64,000 bases of DNA from Pithys albifrons albifrons (Eukaryota > Chordata > Aves > Passeriformes > Thamnophilidae), in assembly GCF_047495875.1 (NCBI RefSeq), contig NC_092497.1, forward strand, positions 35,074,381 through 35,138,380, in the 5' to 3' direction. Position 1 is the stretch's first letter; each line of letters starts with the position of its first letter. Below the pieces are notes generated by a model. That model was not told the origin of the DNA and ran no database searches. It saw only the letters and a program-made list of their open reading frames with translations. This document shows, one piece after another, positions 28,540 through 40,700 of this stretch. A program made the position numbers and the translations under genes.

Positions 28540-28545
28540 CACGTG
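28540..28545. promoter_or_regulatory. E-box CACGTG in CLEAR-like context
   Basis: The palindromic core lies within GTCACGTGCG, about 80 nt from the ATG12 start and 175 nt from the AP3S1 start. TFEB/TFE3/MITF, USF and MYC-family factors bind this core. Confidence 0.55.
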
Positions 28546-28592
28546 CGGCGCGAGCCGTTCCGCCGGCAGCGGCCGCGCCTCCGCGCTCTGGG

Positions 28593-28598
28593 CACGTG
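28593..28598. promoter_or_regulatory. Second E-box CACGTG
   Basis: Perfect CACGTG within GGCACGTGTC, 53 bp from the first E-box. Same family of possible binders. Confidence 0.5.
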
Positions 28599-28717
28599 TC
28601 GCGCGCGCCGCCGGCACCGTCCCGGGAGCGGGAGCGGGAGGAGGGAAGAGGAAGGAAAAGACGGAGGGAGCGGAACACAGCACCGTGCTGCCGGCCGGGC
28701 GCCGCCCCCGCCCCACC

Positions 28718-28786
28718 ATGATCAAGGCTATTCTCATCTTCAACAACCACGGCAAACCGCGGCTCTCCAAGTTCTACCAACGCTAC
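28718..28786 (+). CDS. AP3S1: AP3S1 coding exon 1
   Basis: Encodes [20 protein letters not shown] followed by QRY; phase 0 donor GTACGG. The initiator context is ccaccATGA. An in-frame upstream GTG at 28685 extends the open frame but matches nothing in known sigma subunits. Confidence 0.97.
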
Positions 28787-31700
28787 GTACGGCCGGGCCG
28801 GGCCGGGCGGGGCGGGGCGGGGCTCGGCGGGGCTCGGGCACCGGCGGGACACCCCAGGCCGCGCTGGGCCCGGGGCAGGGAATGGGGAAATGAGGGCGCC
28901 GAGGCGGGTAAAGAAGGCTGCGAGCAAAGCTGCTCCCCAGTCACTGTACCTCCCACTGGGAATTGCCTTTCCGCAGCTCCGGAGGTGGAGTAAGGGAGTC
29001 TTGTCCAGCGCTGAGAGCTCCTCTAAACTCGGCTTTGTTTTCAGACTGATGTGGAGAGTCTGTGCTGGCGCAGACGGGTCAGAACGAGGGATATGAGTTT
29101 GTTGGGACTTACAGAGCCTCTTCCTTTGGAAAGCCGGTGTGCTATAACTATACAGTTGACATGAAAATGTAATTAGATAGAAAATAGTACTCTTCCATGG
29201 GAGAAGGCAAGTAGCAAAGCAGCTCTGAAAATGCAGCACAAGCACTTGATCTAATGAAAAGAAAGTGCAGCCTCAGGGAACTGAGAAAAATGTAGAATCC
29301 TTAATTTAGCTTAAGGATAAGAAATTATAAAGTAATGTTTCGAGCATTCTATATTTCCTAGCAAATAGGCTAAGATCTCCTGGGCTGTCCTTGCACATTA
29401 AAACATAGGAGAACAACTGGTGCTTCTAAAAATTATATAACAAATTATTCTTTTTCAGTAGTGCAGTTACTTGGATTTGTGGCCACTTTCTTGCAGTTGT
29501 GGTTAGTACAGAAGTCATGGTTTATTGGAAGTGGTGTATCTTACTTCAGCACGTCAGAGCAGAGATGATCGTGACACTTCAGTTTGTCACGGTCATGCTT
29601 TGAATTATAGGAGAGTAACTGATACAAATCATTCCTATTAATGACTGAATTTAATTCCTTCTTTTTTGTCAGCATTGGGAAATTTTAATGCAGCTTTATG
29701 AACCTGTTTCCTTTTTTCTCAGTTGCCAAGTAGATATCTTTGGTTTACCATTTCTACTTGAAAAACTAGGATGGAATATTCTCGCTTATACATAAGCATT
29801 CCCCTTGTATCCCCACTCCGTTTTTGATAACTTCAATCAAAGAGCTACAGTAACTTACTAAAGAAGTTTTCTTTCTTTTTCTCCTTTTCTTTCTTCACTT
29901 CCCCTCCTCACCTTAGTGTGCAGCTAAGAATTAAATACATAGATGAAAATTACGTTCCATTCTTATTTTCATTCAAATGCCACTGCCTCTTTCTGATGTC
30001 TCTTCCTGTTGTGTACCTAGAGTCCAAGAAGGGAGAAGAAGCAGGGGAAGGAGAGGAATAAATGGCCAGAGGATAACAGATTTTTCCTGTAAAACCATTC
30101 TGCTGTACTACTTTGATAAATGTTTCACTTAGAAGAAATTATCAATGCTTAGAGTAGGGTGGCGTGACTATATAAACAGAATGAAATTTTGAAAATGTGA
30201 GTAGCAACTGAAGCCAAGAAATAAGCGATTAGGTGATTTTCCTGAAGCTTTGTGGTGCACAGAAACAGGTGCAGTTGTCTTGTTTGTATTTTTGTGTGTG
30301 ATTTCAGTAAGACAGATTTATTCATGGACCTTTTGAAACTTGTGCATTCTTCATTGTTAATTGAATCTGTACTGGAGGCAAATCTGAACTTTTTTTCTAC
30401 AAGTGAAAGCATCTCCAGCTTTCTACAGAGATTTGTTGGTCAGATCTGTTAAAGAGGTATTTGTTTTTTTCATGACACGAAAACTTATAAAATGTGTCTA
30501 AGTTTTTTACGTGATATAGATGAGATTGGAAACTGCATAAAATGAAATTGGTAATATTTTGCAGTTAGGTAGCAAAATAATGATTTATGGCAATTAAATA
30601 GGAGACTATATGTACTATCCTATCTTTCAAAACAGAGATCTGTGGCCATAATTTCAAAGTTAAAATAAGTTTCTGAAGAGTCGGGAGAACTCCAAAGTGA
30701 TGTTTCTGATTCGCTAACAGTTAAGTTCATGGCATAGAAGTGTTCCTCATGATACCCATGTATTTTAAGCTATTTCTGAAAGAATTATGTATTGTGGAAT
30801 TTTTAGCTTCCCCACCCCCTTCAAGCTTTGGAGACTGTTTTCCTTCCTGTTTGTGGGTAAAAGTAGTTTCAAAGGATGTCTGTAGCTGTTCAGGCTGAGT
30901 TTGAGATATAAAAAATTCAAAATACTTGAGAAGACTTCCAGTTTACTTGAAGAAACTACCTTTAGATGAATTCTTGAAACAAGTTTCTGAAGGACTATCA
31001 CTTTTCCACAGTTGTTTCTCAGTAATATATTCTTCTGCTACTTGTAAATATGGTTTTTTGTGTTGAAATTAGAAAAAACTGTGCAGCTTGTTAACTGGTG
31101 AATTTGAGGTTTCATGTGTAGATAGTTTGAGGTCACTGATATTCTCTGTGTTATGTTCATTAGCTCTGTGTGCTGTGCCTTGTCAATCCTTTGTAGCAAA
31201 GTATGTTTTCTTTCATAGAGTGAAGACACACAGCAGCAAATTATCAGAGAAACTTTCCACTTAGTATCGAAACGTGATGAGAACGTCTGTAATTTTCTAG
31301 AAGGAGGACTGTAAGTATCAAATTTGAAATAAATGTCCAATACTTAACTGGCTTTTTAGCATTATTACTACTGATTGTAATGCAACTTTTTACAGCTGTT
31401 ATGTAAATATCATGTTGCTGGAGGTTTTTTTAATACACAAAGGCCGATACCATGTTGCACCAAGTGTATTCTTCACTAACTGAAGCACATGTATCAAAAT
31501 GTGTTAGGCATAAGACTTTTCTTTCTAGTGCTGTAGCTGACCTAGTGCCATATCTAGTGCTACAATTGTTTCAGATATAAAGATGAGGAAAGAACAGGTA
31601 GATGATATTTCCCTATAATCAATCTGAAGTTTTCTGGTCTCATTTTAAGAGGCATTGGCATTTGCCATACCCACTGAGGAAATGAAAATATTTTGTTGCT

Positions 31701-34700
31701 GGTGCTTTGTCTTGAACTCCTAACATTTGAGTGGACAGCCTCTGATAGTAATATTCCCTAGCCTTTTTTTCAGGCTTTGGGCTTGCTGTGTAAACTAGGA
31801 ATGAAAACAAATAGGTTTTGAATGTGCTAACTAGTACAGTTTCAAACAAGAGTTTTTCTTAATATAGGAAACGAAAGATGGGAGGAAAGCCAGGCTTAAG
31901 TGTTCTGTCTCTAGAAGGACAGACAGAAAATGTTCTTTCTTGAATTATCTTGGTTGTTTTTTGAAGTAGTTTTGCCTTAGTTGAAGAAATTCTGAAATGG
32001 AGTTATGGTTTACTTTACGATATTTATTAGTCATCAAGAGTAAACAGTTTAAAAGCCACCTTCTAGGAAAAGTGGTCATAAGTGATGGAGAAAGCTGATA
32101 ATCTCCAGTTTATGAGGTAGAGGTTTTCATAGTCTGTTAAATACTCTCTTTATGGGAATTTCTGATTACTGAAAGTTAATCTGCTAACGCCTTAATTTTC
32201 TGTACGCAGAGTTGGTTAAATGCTTACCTGTACCATGTCAGCTGTGTCTTTTTTCTTGATCAAGATGATTCCTGACGTTTTTTAGTTATTATTTTTTTAA
32301 ATTGAAATTTTTCTTGTCTAACCGTTCAACTCATGGTTCTATCATTAGTCTCTTGGAGATGAGATCAGATTGGAAACATGCTGGCTTGAATTCTGTAACT
32401 GAAAGACAGAAACCATTTGGAGCGTTTTAAAAAATAAAAGCTACTCAACAAAAATGAACTAAGAGAACACAGTTCTGGCTTTCTTCCTACTGCTCAATTC
32501 CATGGTTATTTCAATATTTTTTTCAGGATTTTTTTTTTTCAGGACAAGGATCACTTTATAGTTTGCAGTTTACCCAGAGGCTGCAGCATTTTATGTGTAG
32601 AACTATGTGTACTGAAGTGTTTGAAAGAATTGGGAAATAAGTCACAGAAGAGGAATCTTGCATTGCTATTCATTGCCATTTCTTTCTGCTTTCCTATTTT
32701 GTTTGTGGTATTTTTGTCTGATACGTAAGTGTAATTCCTGCTCTTCAGTAACAAGGAGCCTTAATTGCCCCATCCCTGCTCCCTGCCAAGCATTAATGCA
32801 AAGCAATGTGTTTAAGCAAAACGATCTAAAAGATTTCTTGCTCTTTTTGTCTGTGTATTCTCTTCCTATGGGCCCCTCAGTTCAGGAAAGATGCTGAGGT
32901 GCTGGAGCGGGTCCAGAGAAGAGCAACAAGGCTGGTGAAAGGACTGGAGCACAAGTCCTGTGGGGAGAGGCTGAGGGAGCTGGGGTTGTTTAGCCTGGAG
33001 AAGAGGAGACTCAGAGGTGACCTCATCACTGTCTAGAACTACCTGAAGGGAAGTTCTAGCCAGGTGGGGCCTGGTCTCTTCTCCCAGGCACTCAGCAATA
33101 GGACAAGGGGGCACGGGCTTAAGCTCTGCCAGGGGTAATATAAGTTGGAGATCAGAAAAAAATTCTTTCCAGAGAGAGTAATCAGGCATTAAAATGGGCT
33201 GCCCAGAGAAGTGGTGGATTCACCATCCCTGGAGGTTTTTAAACTGAGATTGGCCATGGCACTGAGTGCCATGATCTGGTAAATGGACTGGAATTGGACC
33301 AAGGGTTGGACTTGATGATCTTGGAGGTCTTTTCCAACCCAATTGATTCTATGATTCTATGCAGTGGCAGAAACTAAAGGAATGAGTTATGGTACAAGTG
33401 ATTCAGTTCTGTTGTGGAATTAAGGACGAGTTATGATGTTCATGGCCATGTAGGTTCAGCCTAAAAAATATTTTCATTTCTTTATGACCAGGCCTCTTAG
33501 ATTTAAAAGTAAATGTCAGTGATATGTTGTACATCTCCTATAATTTAAGAGCCTTTTTTGGGAAGGCTGTAGCAGAAGAGTGGAAGAACATTCCTCTTTA
33601 GACTTAATCTCATTCAGTGACCTGACGATTAGTGAGTCCATAAAAATACAATTGTCTCTGTGGCTGTAGCATTGCATCGTGACTGTTGTAGTACAGTCTT
33701 GTTTCTCAAGATACGAAACATTTTATGGAACAATGTTCTTGGTTATTAATTGTATCATAAACCCAATTTAAGGCCTTTTATGTAATCCAAATGCCAATCT
33801 CCATTATAGTTTTCTTTTTCCGTTGGTGCTCCTCTGTGAAGGGCAGGGAGGGATTTGTAGGCCTTCACTCTGGTAATCTGTAAAGCAGATTAATCCCTGT
33901 ACTGTGCCTGCTAGTGTGGCATGGAAGTTCATTTAATACCCATTTTTTGACGATCTGTATTAATTGATTTTAATGAAAAGGTTCATACATTAATTATTAT
34001 CCATGTGGACAACAATAACTGTTTTTGTGTGGTAAATGTAACTTGGACTGTTGGACTTGGGAATGCTCCAGCCTGTAACAGTAGGCCTTGTATTAACTGA
34101 AATAACTGTAAGGATTTGTGCAGTGTGTCCTGAGTTGCTAGCTCATCTTTCCTTTTTTCTTTCCTGTTTAGATTAATAGGTGGATCTGATAACAAACTAA
34201 TTTATCGACACTATGCCACCTTGTACTTTGTCTTCTGTGTGGATTCTTCAGAAAGTGAGCTTGGTATCTTGGACCTCATACAAGTAAGATCTTTTGCTGC
34301 TTTGTGATTCTGGTTCTTTTTTTCCTTAATAAATGGAATTCAACTTTGAAGTATCTTAGAAGTTAAATATTTAGCTGTGCCTTTTTTTGCAATATTTGGA
34401 GGTGATGGTCCCTTTCGCACTTTAAATACATCTGAAGTGCTGAGTATTACTTTCAGATTATTTGCAGTTTTCTGTGCTTTGAAAAAGTTATTTTTCAGGT
34501 TGGTGAGAAGGTAAGGAAACTGTTCGGAATCTACAGGACAAATCAGGAGCTGTTTATTGTTTTATCTTTCAAGGCCTTGTTTTAAATGGTGCAGATCAAA
34601 CATTTGCTAGATAAGTGTAGATTTTGAGAACCTTGATGCATAAAGCTCTGTACATGCACACTCAGACACACACATGCATATACATATATAGGTAGATAGA

Positions 34701-37700
34701 TACATAGATAGATCTTCACTACAAATGTATAGTGGATAAATACATCCCAAAACATATTTGTATGAAACATTCCTTGTGGCTTATGACCTTTTTGACAGAT
34801 ATACCTTAGAAAAGGAGTGCAAATGATCCTCCAGCTGTGTGTTCTGCACCAAGGGGTTTAGGATGGGGGGAGGTGATTGGTCATGAAAAGAAGGTCCATC
34901 CAGATTCCTTTGCTTTCGCAGTGAGAAATGTTTTAATAAGATAACTGCTTTATAAAACAGGATAAGGAGATGAATGTAGATGGTAGATCTTACACCCCTT
35001 TAGATGCTGGGCCTTCTGTGTGCTGGGCTTCTGCAGGAGCCCAGATGGATTTTCCCACAGTGCACTGTGCATAGCAGGTCCTGTCCATGTAGAGAAGCTC
35101 TTCCTTTTTTGGACCTTTGAGCTATTATGTAATTTTCTCACAGGAAAACAATTCTTCCTACAAGATTTTCTCAGGAGAACTTCTTGCTGCTCTTTGAGTT
35201 ACTGACAAGGCCATGCAGGTGGGTCACTAACTCCTAAACATGCAACAATTTATTGGTCAGGATCAATACTTGATCCACCTACAATTCATCATTCCGAAAG
35301 ACATTATAGGTTATAGATTACATTGAATAAGATCCAGGCTACTCAAGCCTAGTAGAGCAGACATGGCCTGTTGAACATTGCTAACTCCTGAAATACCATG
35401 CCTTCTACAAGGCTTCCCTGTATGATTTAAACTGCTAAATATATCTGTAACTTGGTAAGAAAATTGTGTCTGGTAATATGAACACTCTCAGGTCAAGAGA
35501 GCTCTGACTAAACCAGTGATTTTTCAATTTAAAACTTGCATGTTAGCAGTTTCACTGATTATCATTAGTATACTAAGATGTGGCAAAAACTGGTTCACAC
35601 CACAAAATGATGTATATCATTACATAAAATTGGGTCTCAGTTATATATATGTGTGGTTCAGGTACTATTAAACCTTTCAAAAGCTTGCACATCAAGTGAA
35701 TTGTTTTATTACATAAGCAAAATCTGTGGTGTTCTGAGACATGGGCATGTATCTATGTATTATTTTACTGTGAGCCTCAAAGGCCTTACAATTCCCTCTG
35801 CAGACTTTTCTTTGAGCTGAATAGCTTCTCACAATCATCTGCTGCTGTTCAGAACAGCTTTCCAGTGTTGCTCTTCTGAGAGTAGATCCAGAAGGGTAGC
35901 AGGGAAGGAAACTTTTTCGGGATTCTTGTATCATCTTTGGTCATAGAAACATTCTGTAATATCCAAACAGTGGAAAGTTACCAAATAAAGTGCACAGTAG
36001 CCATACCTGTTCTTAGCAGTTTGTTGTACAGAGTTGCGTGGTGTGTCTTCTTACTTGGAAGTGCTAAAATATTTATGAACGGAGAAAGGAAGCATGTTCA
36101 TATATACACAGTGTAACCTAAATTGTACTTGCAGGTGTTGAAGCAAATTGTCTGAGTTTTCTACTACCTGTGGTTGTTTGTATAGCCCTCAAACTGTCTG
36201 AATTAGGGAGAATTTAAACTTTTCTCTAAATTGTATTGCTTCTTGTTGCAGAAATACTTTGATGGATTTTAATCTCCTAGTCTTCATATTTCACATTTTC
36301 CATAAATGCTGCAGTGTTTGATTACATGCCAGTATAATTGCATAAAGGAAAATGAAATAGTAAAAATGCTATTTCTTTTTGTAGAAGTACTTTATTTTCT
36401 GACCTATATTATTTTGCTTATAAATTATATAGTCTCACTACAGTACCTGCAGCTGTTCAGTATTCCTAAATAATTGTAATTCAATCATTCAGTTATAGTA
36501 TAAAGTATATAGAGATCAATTAAACAATATCAATTTTCAGTGTGACTCACAAGTAGGATCTGTTTAATCCTCTTAGCAATAACAGTAGGAATTAAATATA
36601 TCTTACACTGGAAAAGAGGCCTCAGAAAGTTTATTATTACATCTCAACCCCATGTGCAATGCAGACTGGCAGTATGTACATATTCACATCCACTCAAGCA
36701 AATAAGTGTTGTCTGTTTTTTGTTGAGAAGTGTTGAACTATTTTCATGCATCTTTATTTGCTGTTGTTCAGAAGACAACACAGGTAAGACATCTGGACTT
36801 TGGTATGAATCCTTCATATAATGAATTGTTTAAATAAGTAGATATGTAGAGGACCAGTTTGTGGTAAACTGGTGAAATTAACCTAGGACTTAGTATAGCA
36901 CTTAAGAGTTTTCTGTCTTGTAAACTGAATAAATCCATAGTAGATTAGATTACGCATTGCAGTCTGCAGTTCTTTTCAGCATAAAGTTTTTGTTGCAATA
37001 CTTAATATACTTCCATGAAAGACACTTTTATTGCCATTAGGTCAGAGCTGTGTCACAGATAAGGCTTCTTGACTCGGCCTTAATGAAAATGCTGTATGCA
37101 TTGCAAATAAGGCAAATTCATATGGTTAATTTTTGCCTTTTTTAATATAAACACAAATTTCACATTACTTTTGCTTCATTGGATTGGGACTGGATCAGCA
37201 CCTGTGCCATGCTTGTTTTGCAGTCTTTTGGAGTCAGTGTAGATTACGTCGTGAGTTGTAGCTATTTTTAGACCCTTGTGTTAGTCTGTGAAATGTAAGG
37301 TTTTTAGTGCCATGGAAATTAAATACCTAAGAAAATATAACTAGTTGTAGACTACCATGAGAAAAATTTGAGGGACATTTACAGTGGTACCTAACTATCT
37401 TATGGACCTAAAAGTGTATGTCAGCTCTAAGAATTTTTGAGTGTCTTGGCCTATTGCTGTGCCTCAGTGACAGGAGGACTTAGTAAGCAGTGGAGTCTGT
37501 GAGATCAGTCTTCCATGAAAGTTCTATGTAGTCTTGCCATGATAATGTCGTTCACTAAAGATGCATGTGGGAAATGAAGTGCAGTTCATTTAAGATGTTT
37601 TTCTCAGTTCTTAAAGACAAAGCATCCTGACAGAGATGCTTCTGTGCTAAAGTGAAAAAGGAGAGGCGTATGACTCAGATGAGAACTCTCCATGGGCAGA

Positions 37701-40700
37701 TTGAATTAGTTCTGTCCTCAGGTTTACCACTGCTGTTTAGCTGAGGAAAAAGGAAGGGATTGTTTTGATATGAGTTACTCTGGTTGTTTATAGTTCATCT
37801 TTTGTACTCTACTCTGATACATTGAATTGATTAGGTGTTCAGATTTTTCTGCTAGCCTTCTTGTCTTCCCAGTATTAATGTATGTTATTTTCCAAATATT
37901 AATGTATGTTTTATTCCTTTGTTGTCTTATTTTAAAAATGAGGCTTTCATTGTAAATGTGGTAATGTTTTGACACAATGCAGAATAGAGGGAGTTCCTGG
38001 CTTGTATATATCCAATAACAGTTTGGTTGCTGTGAGGTTCCCCTCCGCCCCACCCTTTTTTTCTCTTTACATCATGCAGATGTGCATGAGTTTTTCTTTG
38101 AACTGTTATCATTTCAAAAATGAAGCACAAGGGGGAGCTAGTAATTCATTGTGCATGGACCCTTATTTTCCTGCTATTTGACTTATTTATGTTACTCTTC
38201 CAATAACATCAAGGGGCATCTGAACTGATGTGTGTGGAGAGTGTGTGTGTCCCAAAACAACTGATGTGTTTTCTCTTCTATTATTTATCTACCTGTCTGC
38301 AGCATCTGAAGTGATTACTGAAGTACTTAAATTCTAAGCACTTTTTGCCATAGTATTTGAGTATGTGAGTAGTTCATTTGACTCAAATTATGGTGAAAGT
38401 GGCTCTAATTTTATTTACCATTTTGATTAGTGAAGGCACCTTAAAGTAGGCCAAGGACATTAGTGCAAAAAAATCTTATTTGCTTTGCAGACTAATACTT
38501 TAAAAGATCAGTTATTTATAATAAATATAAACCCTGTCCTTGCTGGTATTACTCTGAGTGAACCCTCAATCATGAATGGAAGATTGAGGGAGTTTCCAAA
38601 GTTTCTGTGAGAAATCCTTAGCCAGTGAAGAATCTCTTTGAAGAATAGTCAGTGCCAGCTGATTTCTTTCCTTAGATTAAAAAATGTTGTGCACTGCTGG
38701 TCATGCACTGCAAGCAGAGATCTGAGAGCTCATTCAGTTTGTGGTAGTGTTGCTACATAATAGGTAAAAGTTTAAAACTAACCATTGTAACTATAAATCG
38801 AGTGTTGTTACAGAAGCCCTAGTTACTGGAAGAAGGTAAAAAAAAATTTTTTTGTGTTGATATGTGGGCATACATGCTGGTACTAAATACACATATGGGA
38901 AGGGCTTTTGTTAGGGTTTTTGAGTTGTTTTTGTTTTTAATGTGTTCCTGTGTTTTCCAAGGAACTAGACAGATGCAGAAGTCAGAGTCTGTGAATTCAT
39001 GTGTGAACTTTGTGATATACATGAGGAATATTTTCTTTCAAAAATAGTGTCAAACTTAGTTCTTGTAACTAAAACCATTGGACAAAGGATTTAATTTGTA
39101 TTCTGTTTCCATACTTCTTCTTGCAGCTAGTATCAAACAGCCCTGTCTTTGTAACTGCATTCTGCTAAGGTACAAGGAAAGTAAGAGAACATCTTTGGTC
39201 ATTTGTCTTGCTGCACATAGTTGGTAACTGTGTAGTTGTTCTGCTTAACATATAAGTTTTTTGTTTGTTTGCATCCCTTCTCAATAGAATAATGTTATTA
39301 CCACAACAAATTAGCAACTACTTGATGAAAAAATCTGCTTTGCTTAGCTTCAGTATAATTTAACAGAAGCATATTCATTAACTTAGTTACCCTATCAGCA
39401 AACCTTATTTTCTTGAGTCTGCTTCTGAATATGTTCTATGTTCCTCATTTCAAGTTATGGTTTTATATTTGGTATTAAAAAACAGTCCTTGTTCTGAATG
39501 CATAGAACATCAGTTAGATCTGTAGTTTGACTTTAAAATGGACATTGATATTAGTAGTAGTAACAGCAGGGTGTGATCCTCTCTTACAGTGTAAACAGGA
39601 TCTGAGGATCAGGGACTCAGATGTAAAACTAATCTTTGTTGATATACAAGGCAGATGGTTGGGAATGGCTTATGTCAAGTAGACCTGTTTCACTGGATCT
39701 GTAGGCATAAATACATGTCTGTAGAAGCAGGCCTTTATTCACAGAGAGTGGTGGTGAGTGGAGTTACATCCAACTGGCATCTGGTTACAAGTGTTCCCCA
39801 GGTCTCAGTGTTGTGGCCAGTCCTGTTTAACATCTTATACAGTGATCAGGAGGAGGGTTGCAGATGACCCCTAAGGAAGGTTGGGGAAGGGATCTGGGCA
39901 GGCTGGATTGGCCGAAGCCAATTGTATGAGCTTCAGTAAGGCCAAGTGCCAGGTCCTGCCTTTGGACCACATTTTCCTGCAGCACCACAGGCTTGGCTAA
40001 GAGCGGCTGGAAAACTTTCTGGCAGGAAGGGAGCTGGGGTGCTGGTTGACAGCAGTTGAACGTGAGCCAACAGTGTGCCCAGATGACCAAGACAAAAAGC
40101 ATCTTACATCAGCAATAGAGAGGCCTTGTCAACACTGGTGAGGATACACCTTGAATCCTGTGCCCAATTTTGGCCTCTCACTGCATGAAAGACATTGAAG
40201 TGCTGGAGTGTGTCCAGAGAAGGGCAGTGAAGCTGGTGAAGGGTCTTGACCACGAGTCTTACGAGGAGTGGCTGAGGGAGCTGGGGATGTTTAGCATGGA
40301 GAGGATGAGGTTTGGGGGGACATTATTACTCTCTGCAACTACCTGAAAGGTAGTTATAGAGAGGTTTCAATCTCTTCTTCCAAGGAAGTAGTGATGGGAC
40401 AAGAGGAAACAGCCTCAAGTTGTGCCAGGAGAGGTTTAGATTGGATATTAGGAAAATTTTTTTCACTGAAAGGGTTTTCAGGCATTACTATGTACTGCTG
40501 AGGAAAGTGGTGGAGTGAGCATTCTTGGAAGTGTTTAGAAAATATATATATGTGCACTTAGGGTCATGGTTTAAAGACTAAAATTTCCAACAAGTAGTAT
40601 CTTATTTATGAAGTTAAAACATCTATGTCTATAGGAGTTATCCCTTGCATAAACATCGATGAAACTGTGCTTACACTTCTTGAAGACTGGAGCCTTTATC

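Noticed and set aside
28685..28717. Upstream in-frame GTG extension of AP3S1
   Set aside because: The ATG at 28718 has a good context and gives exactly the 193-residue family length. The extension matches no sigma subunit.
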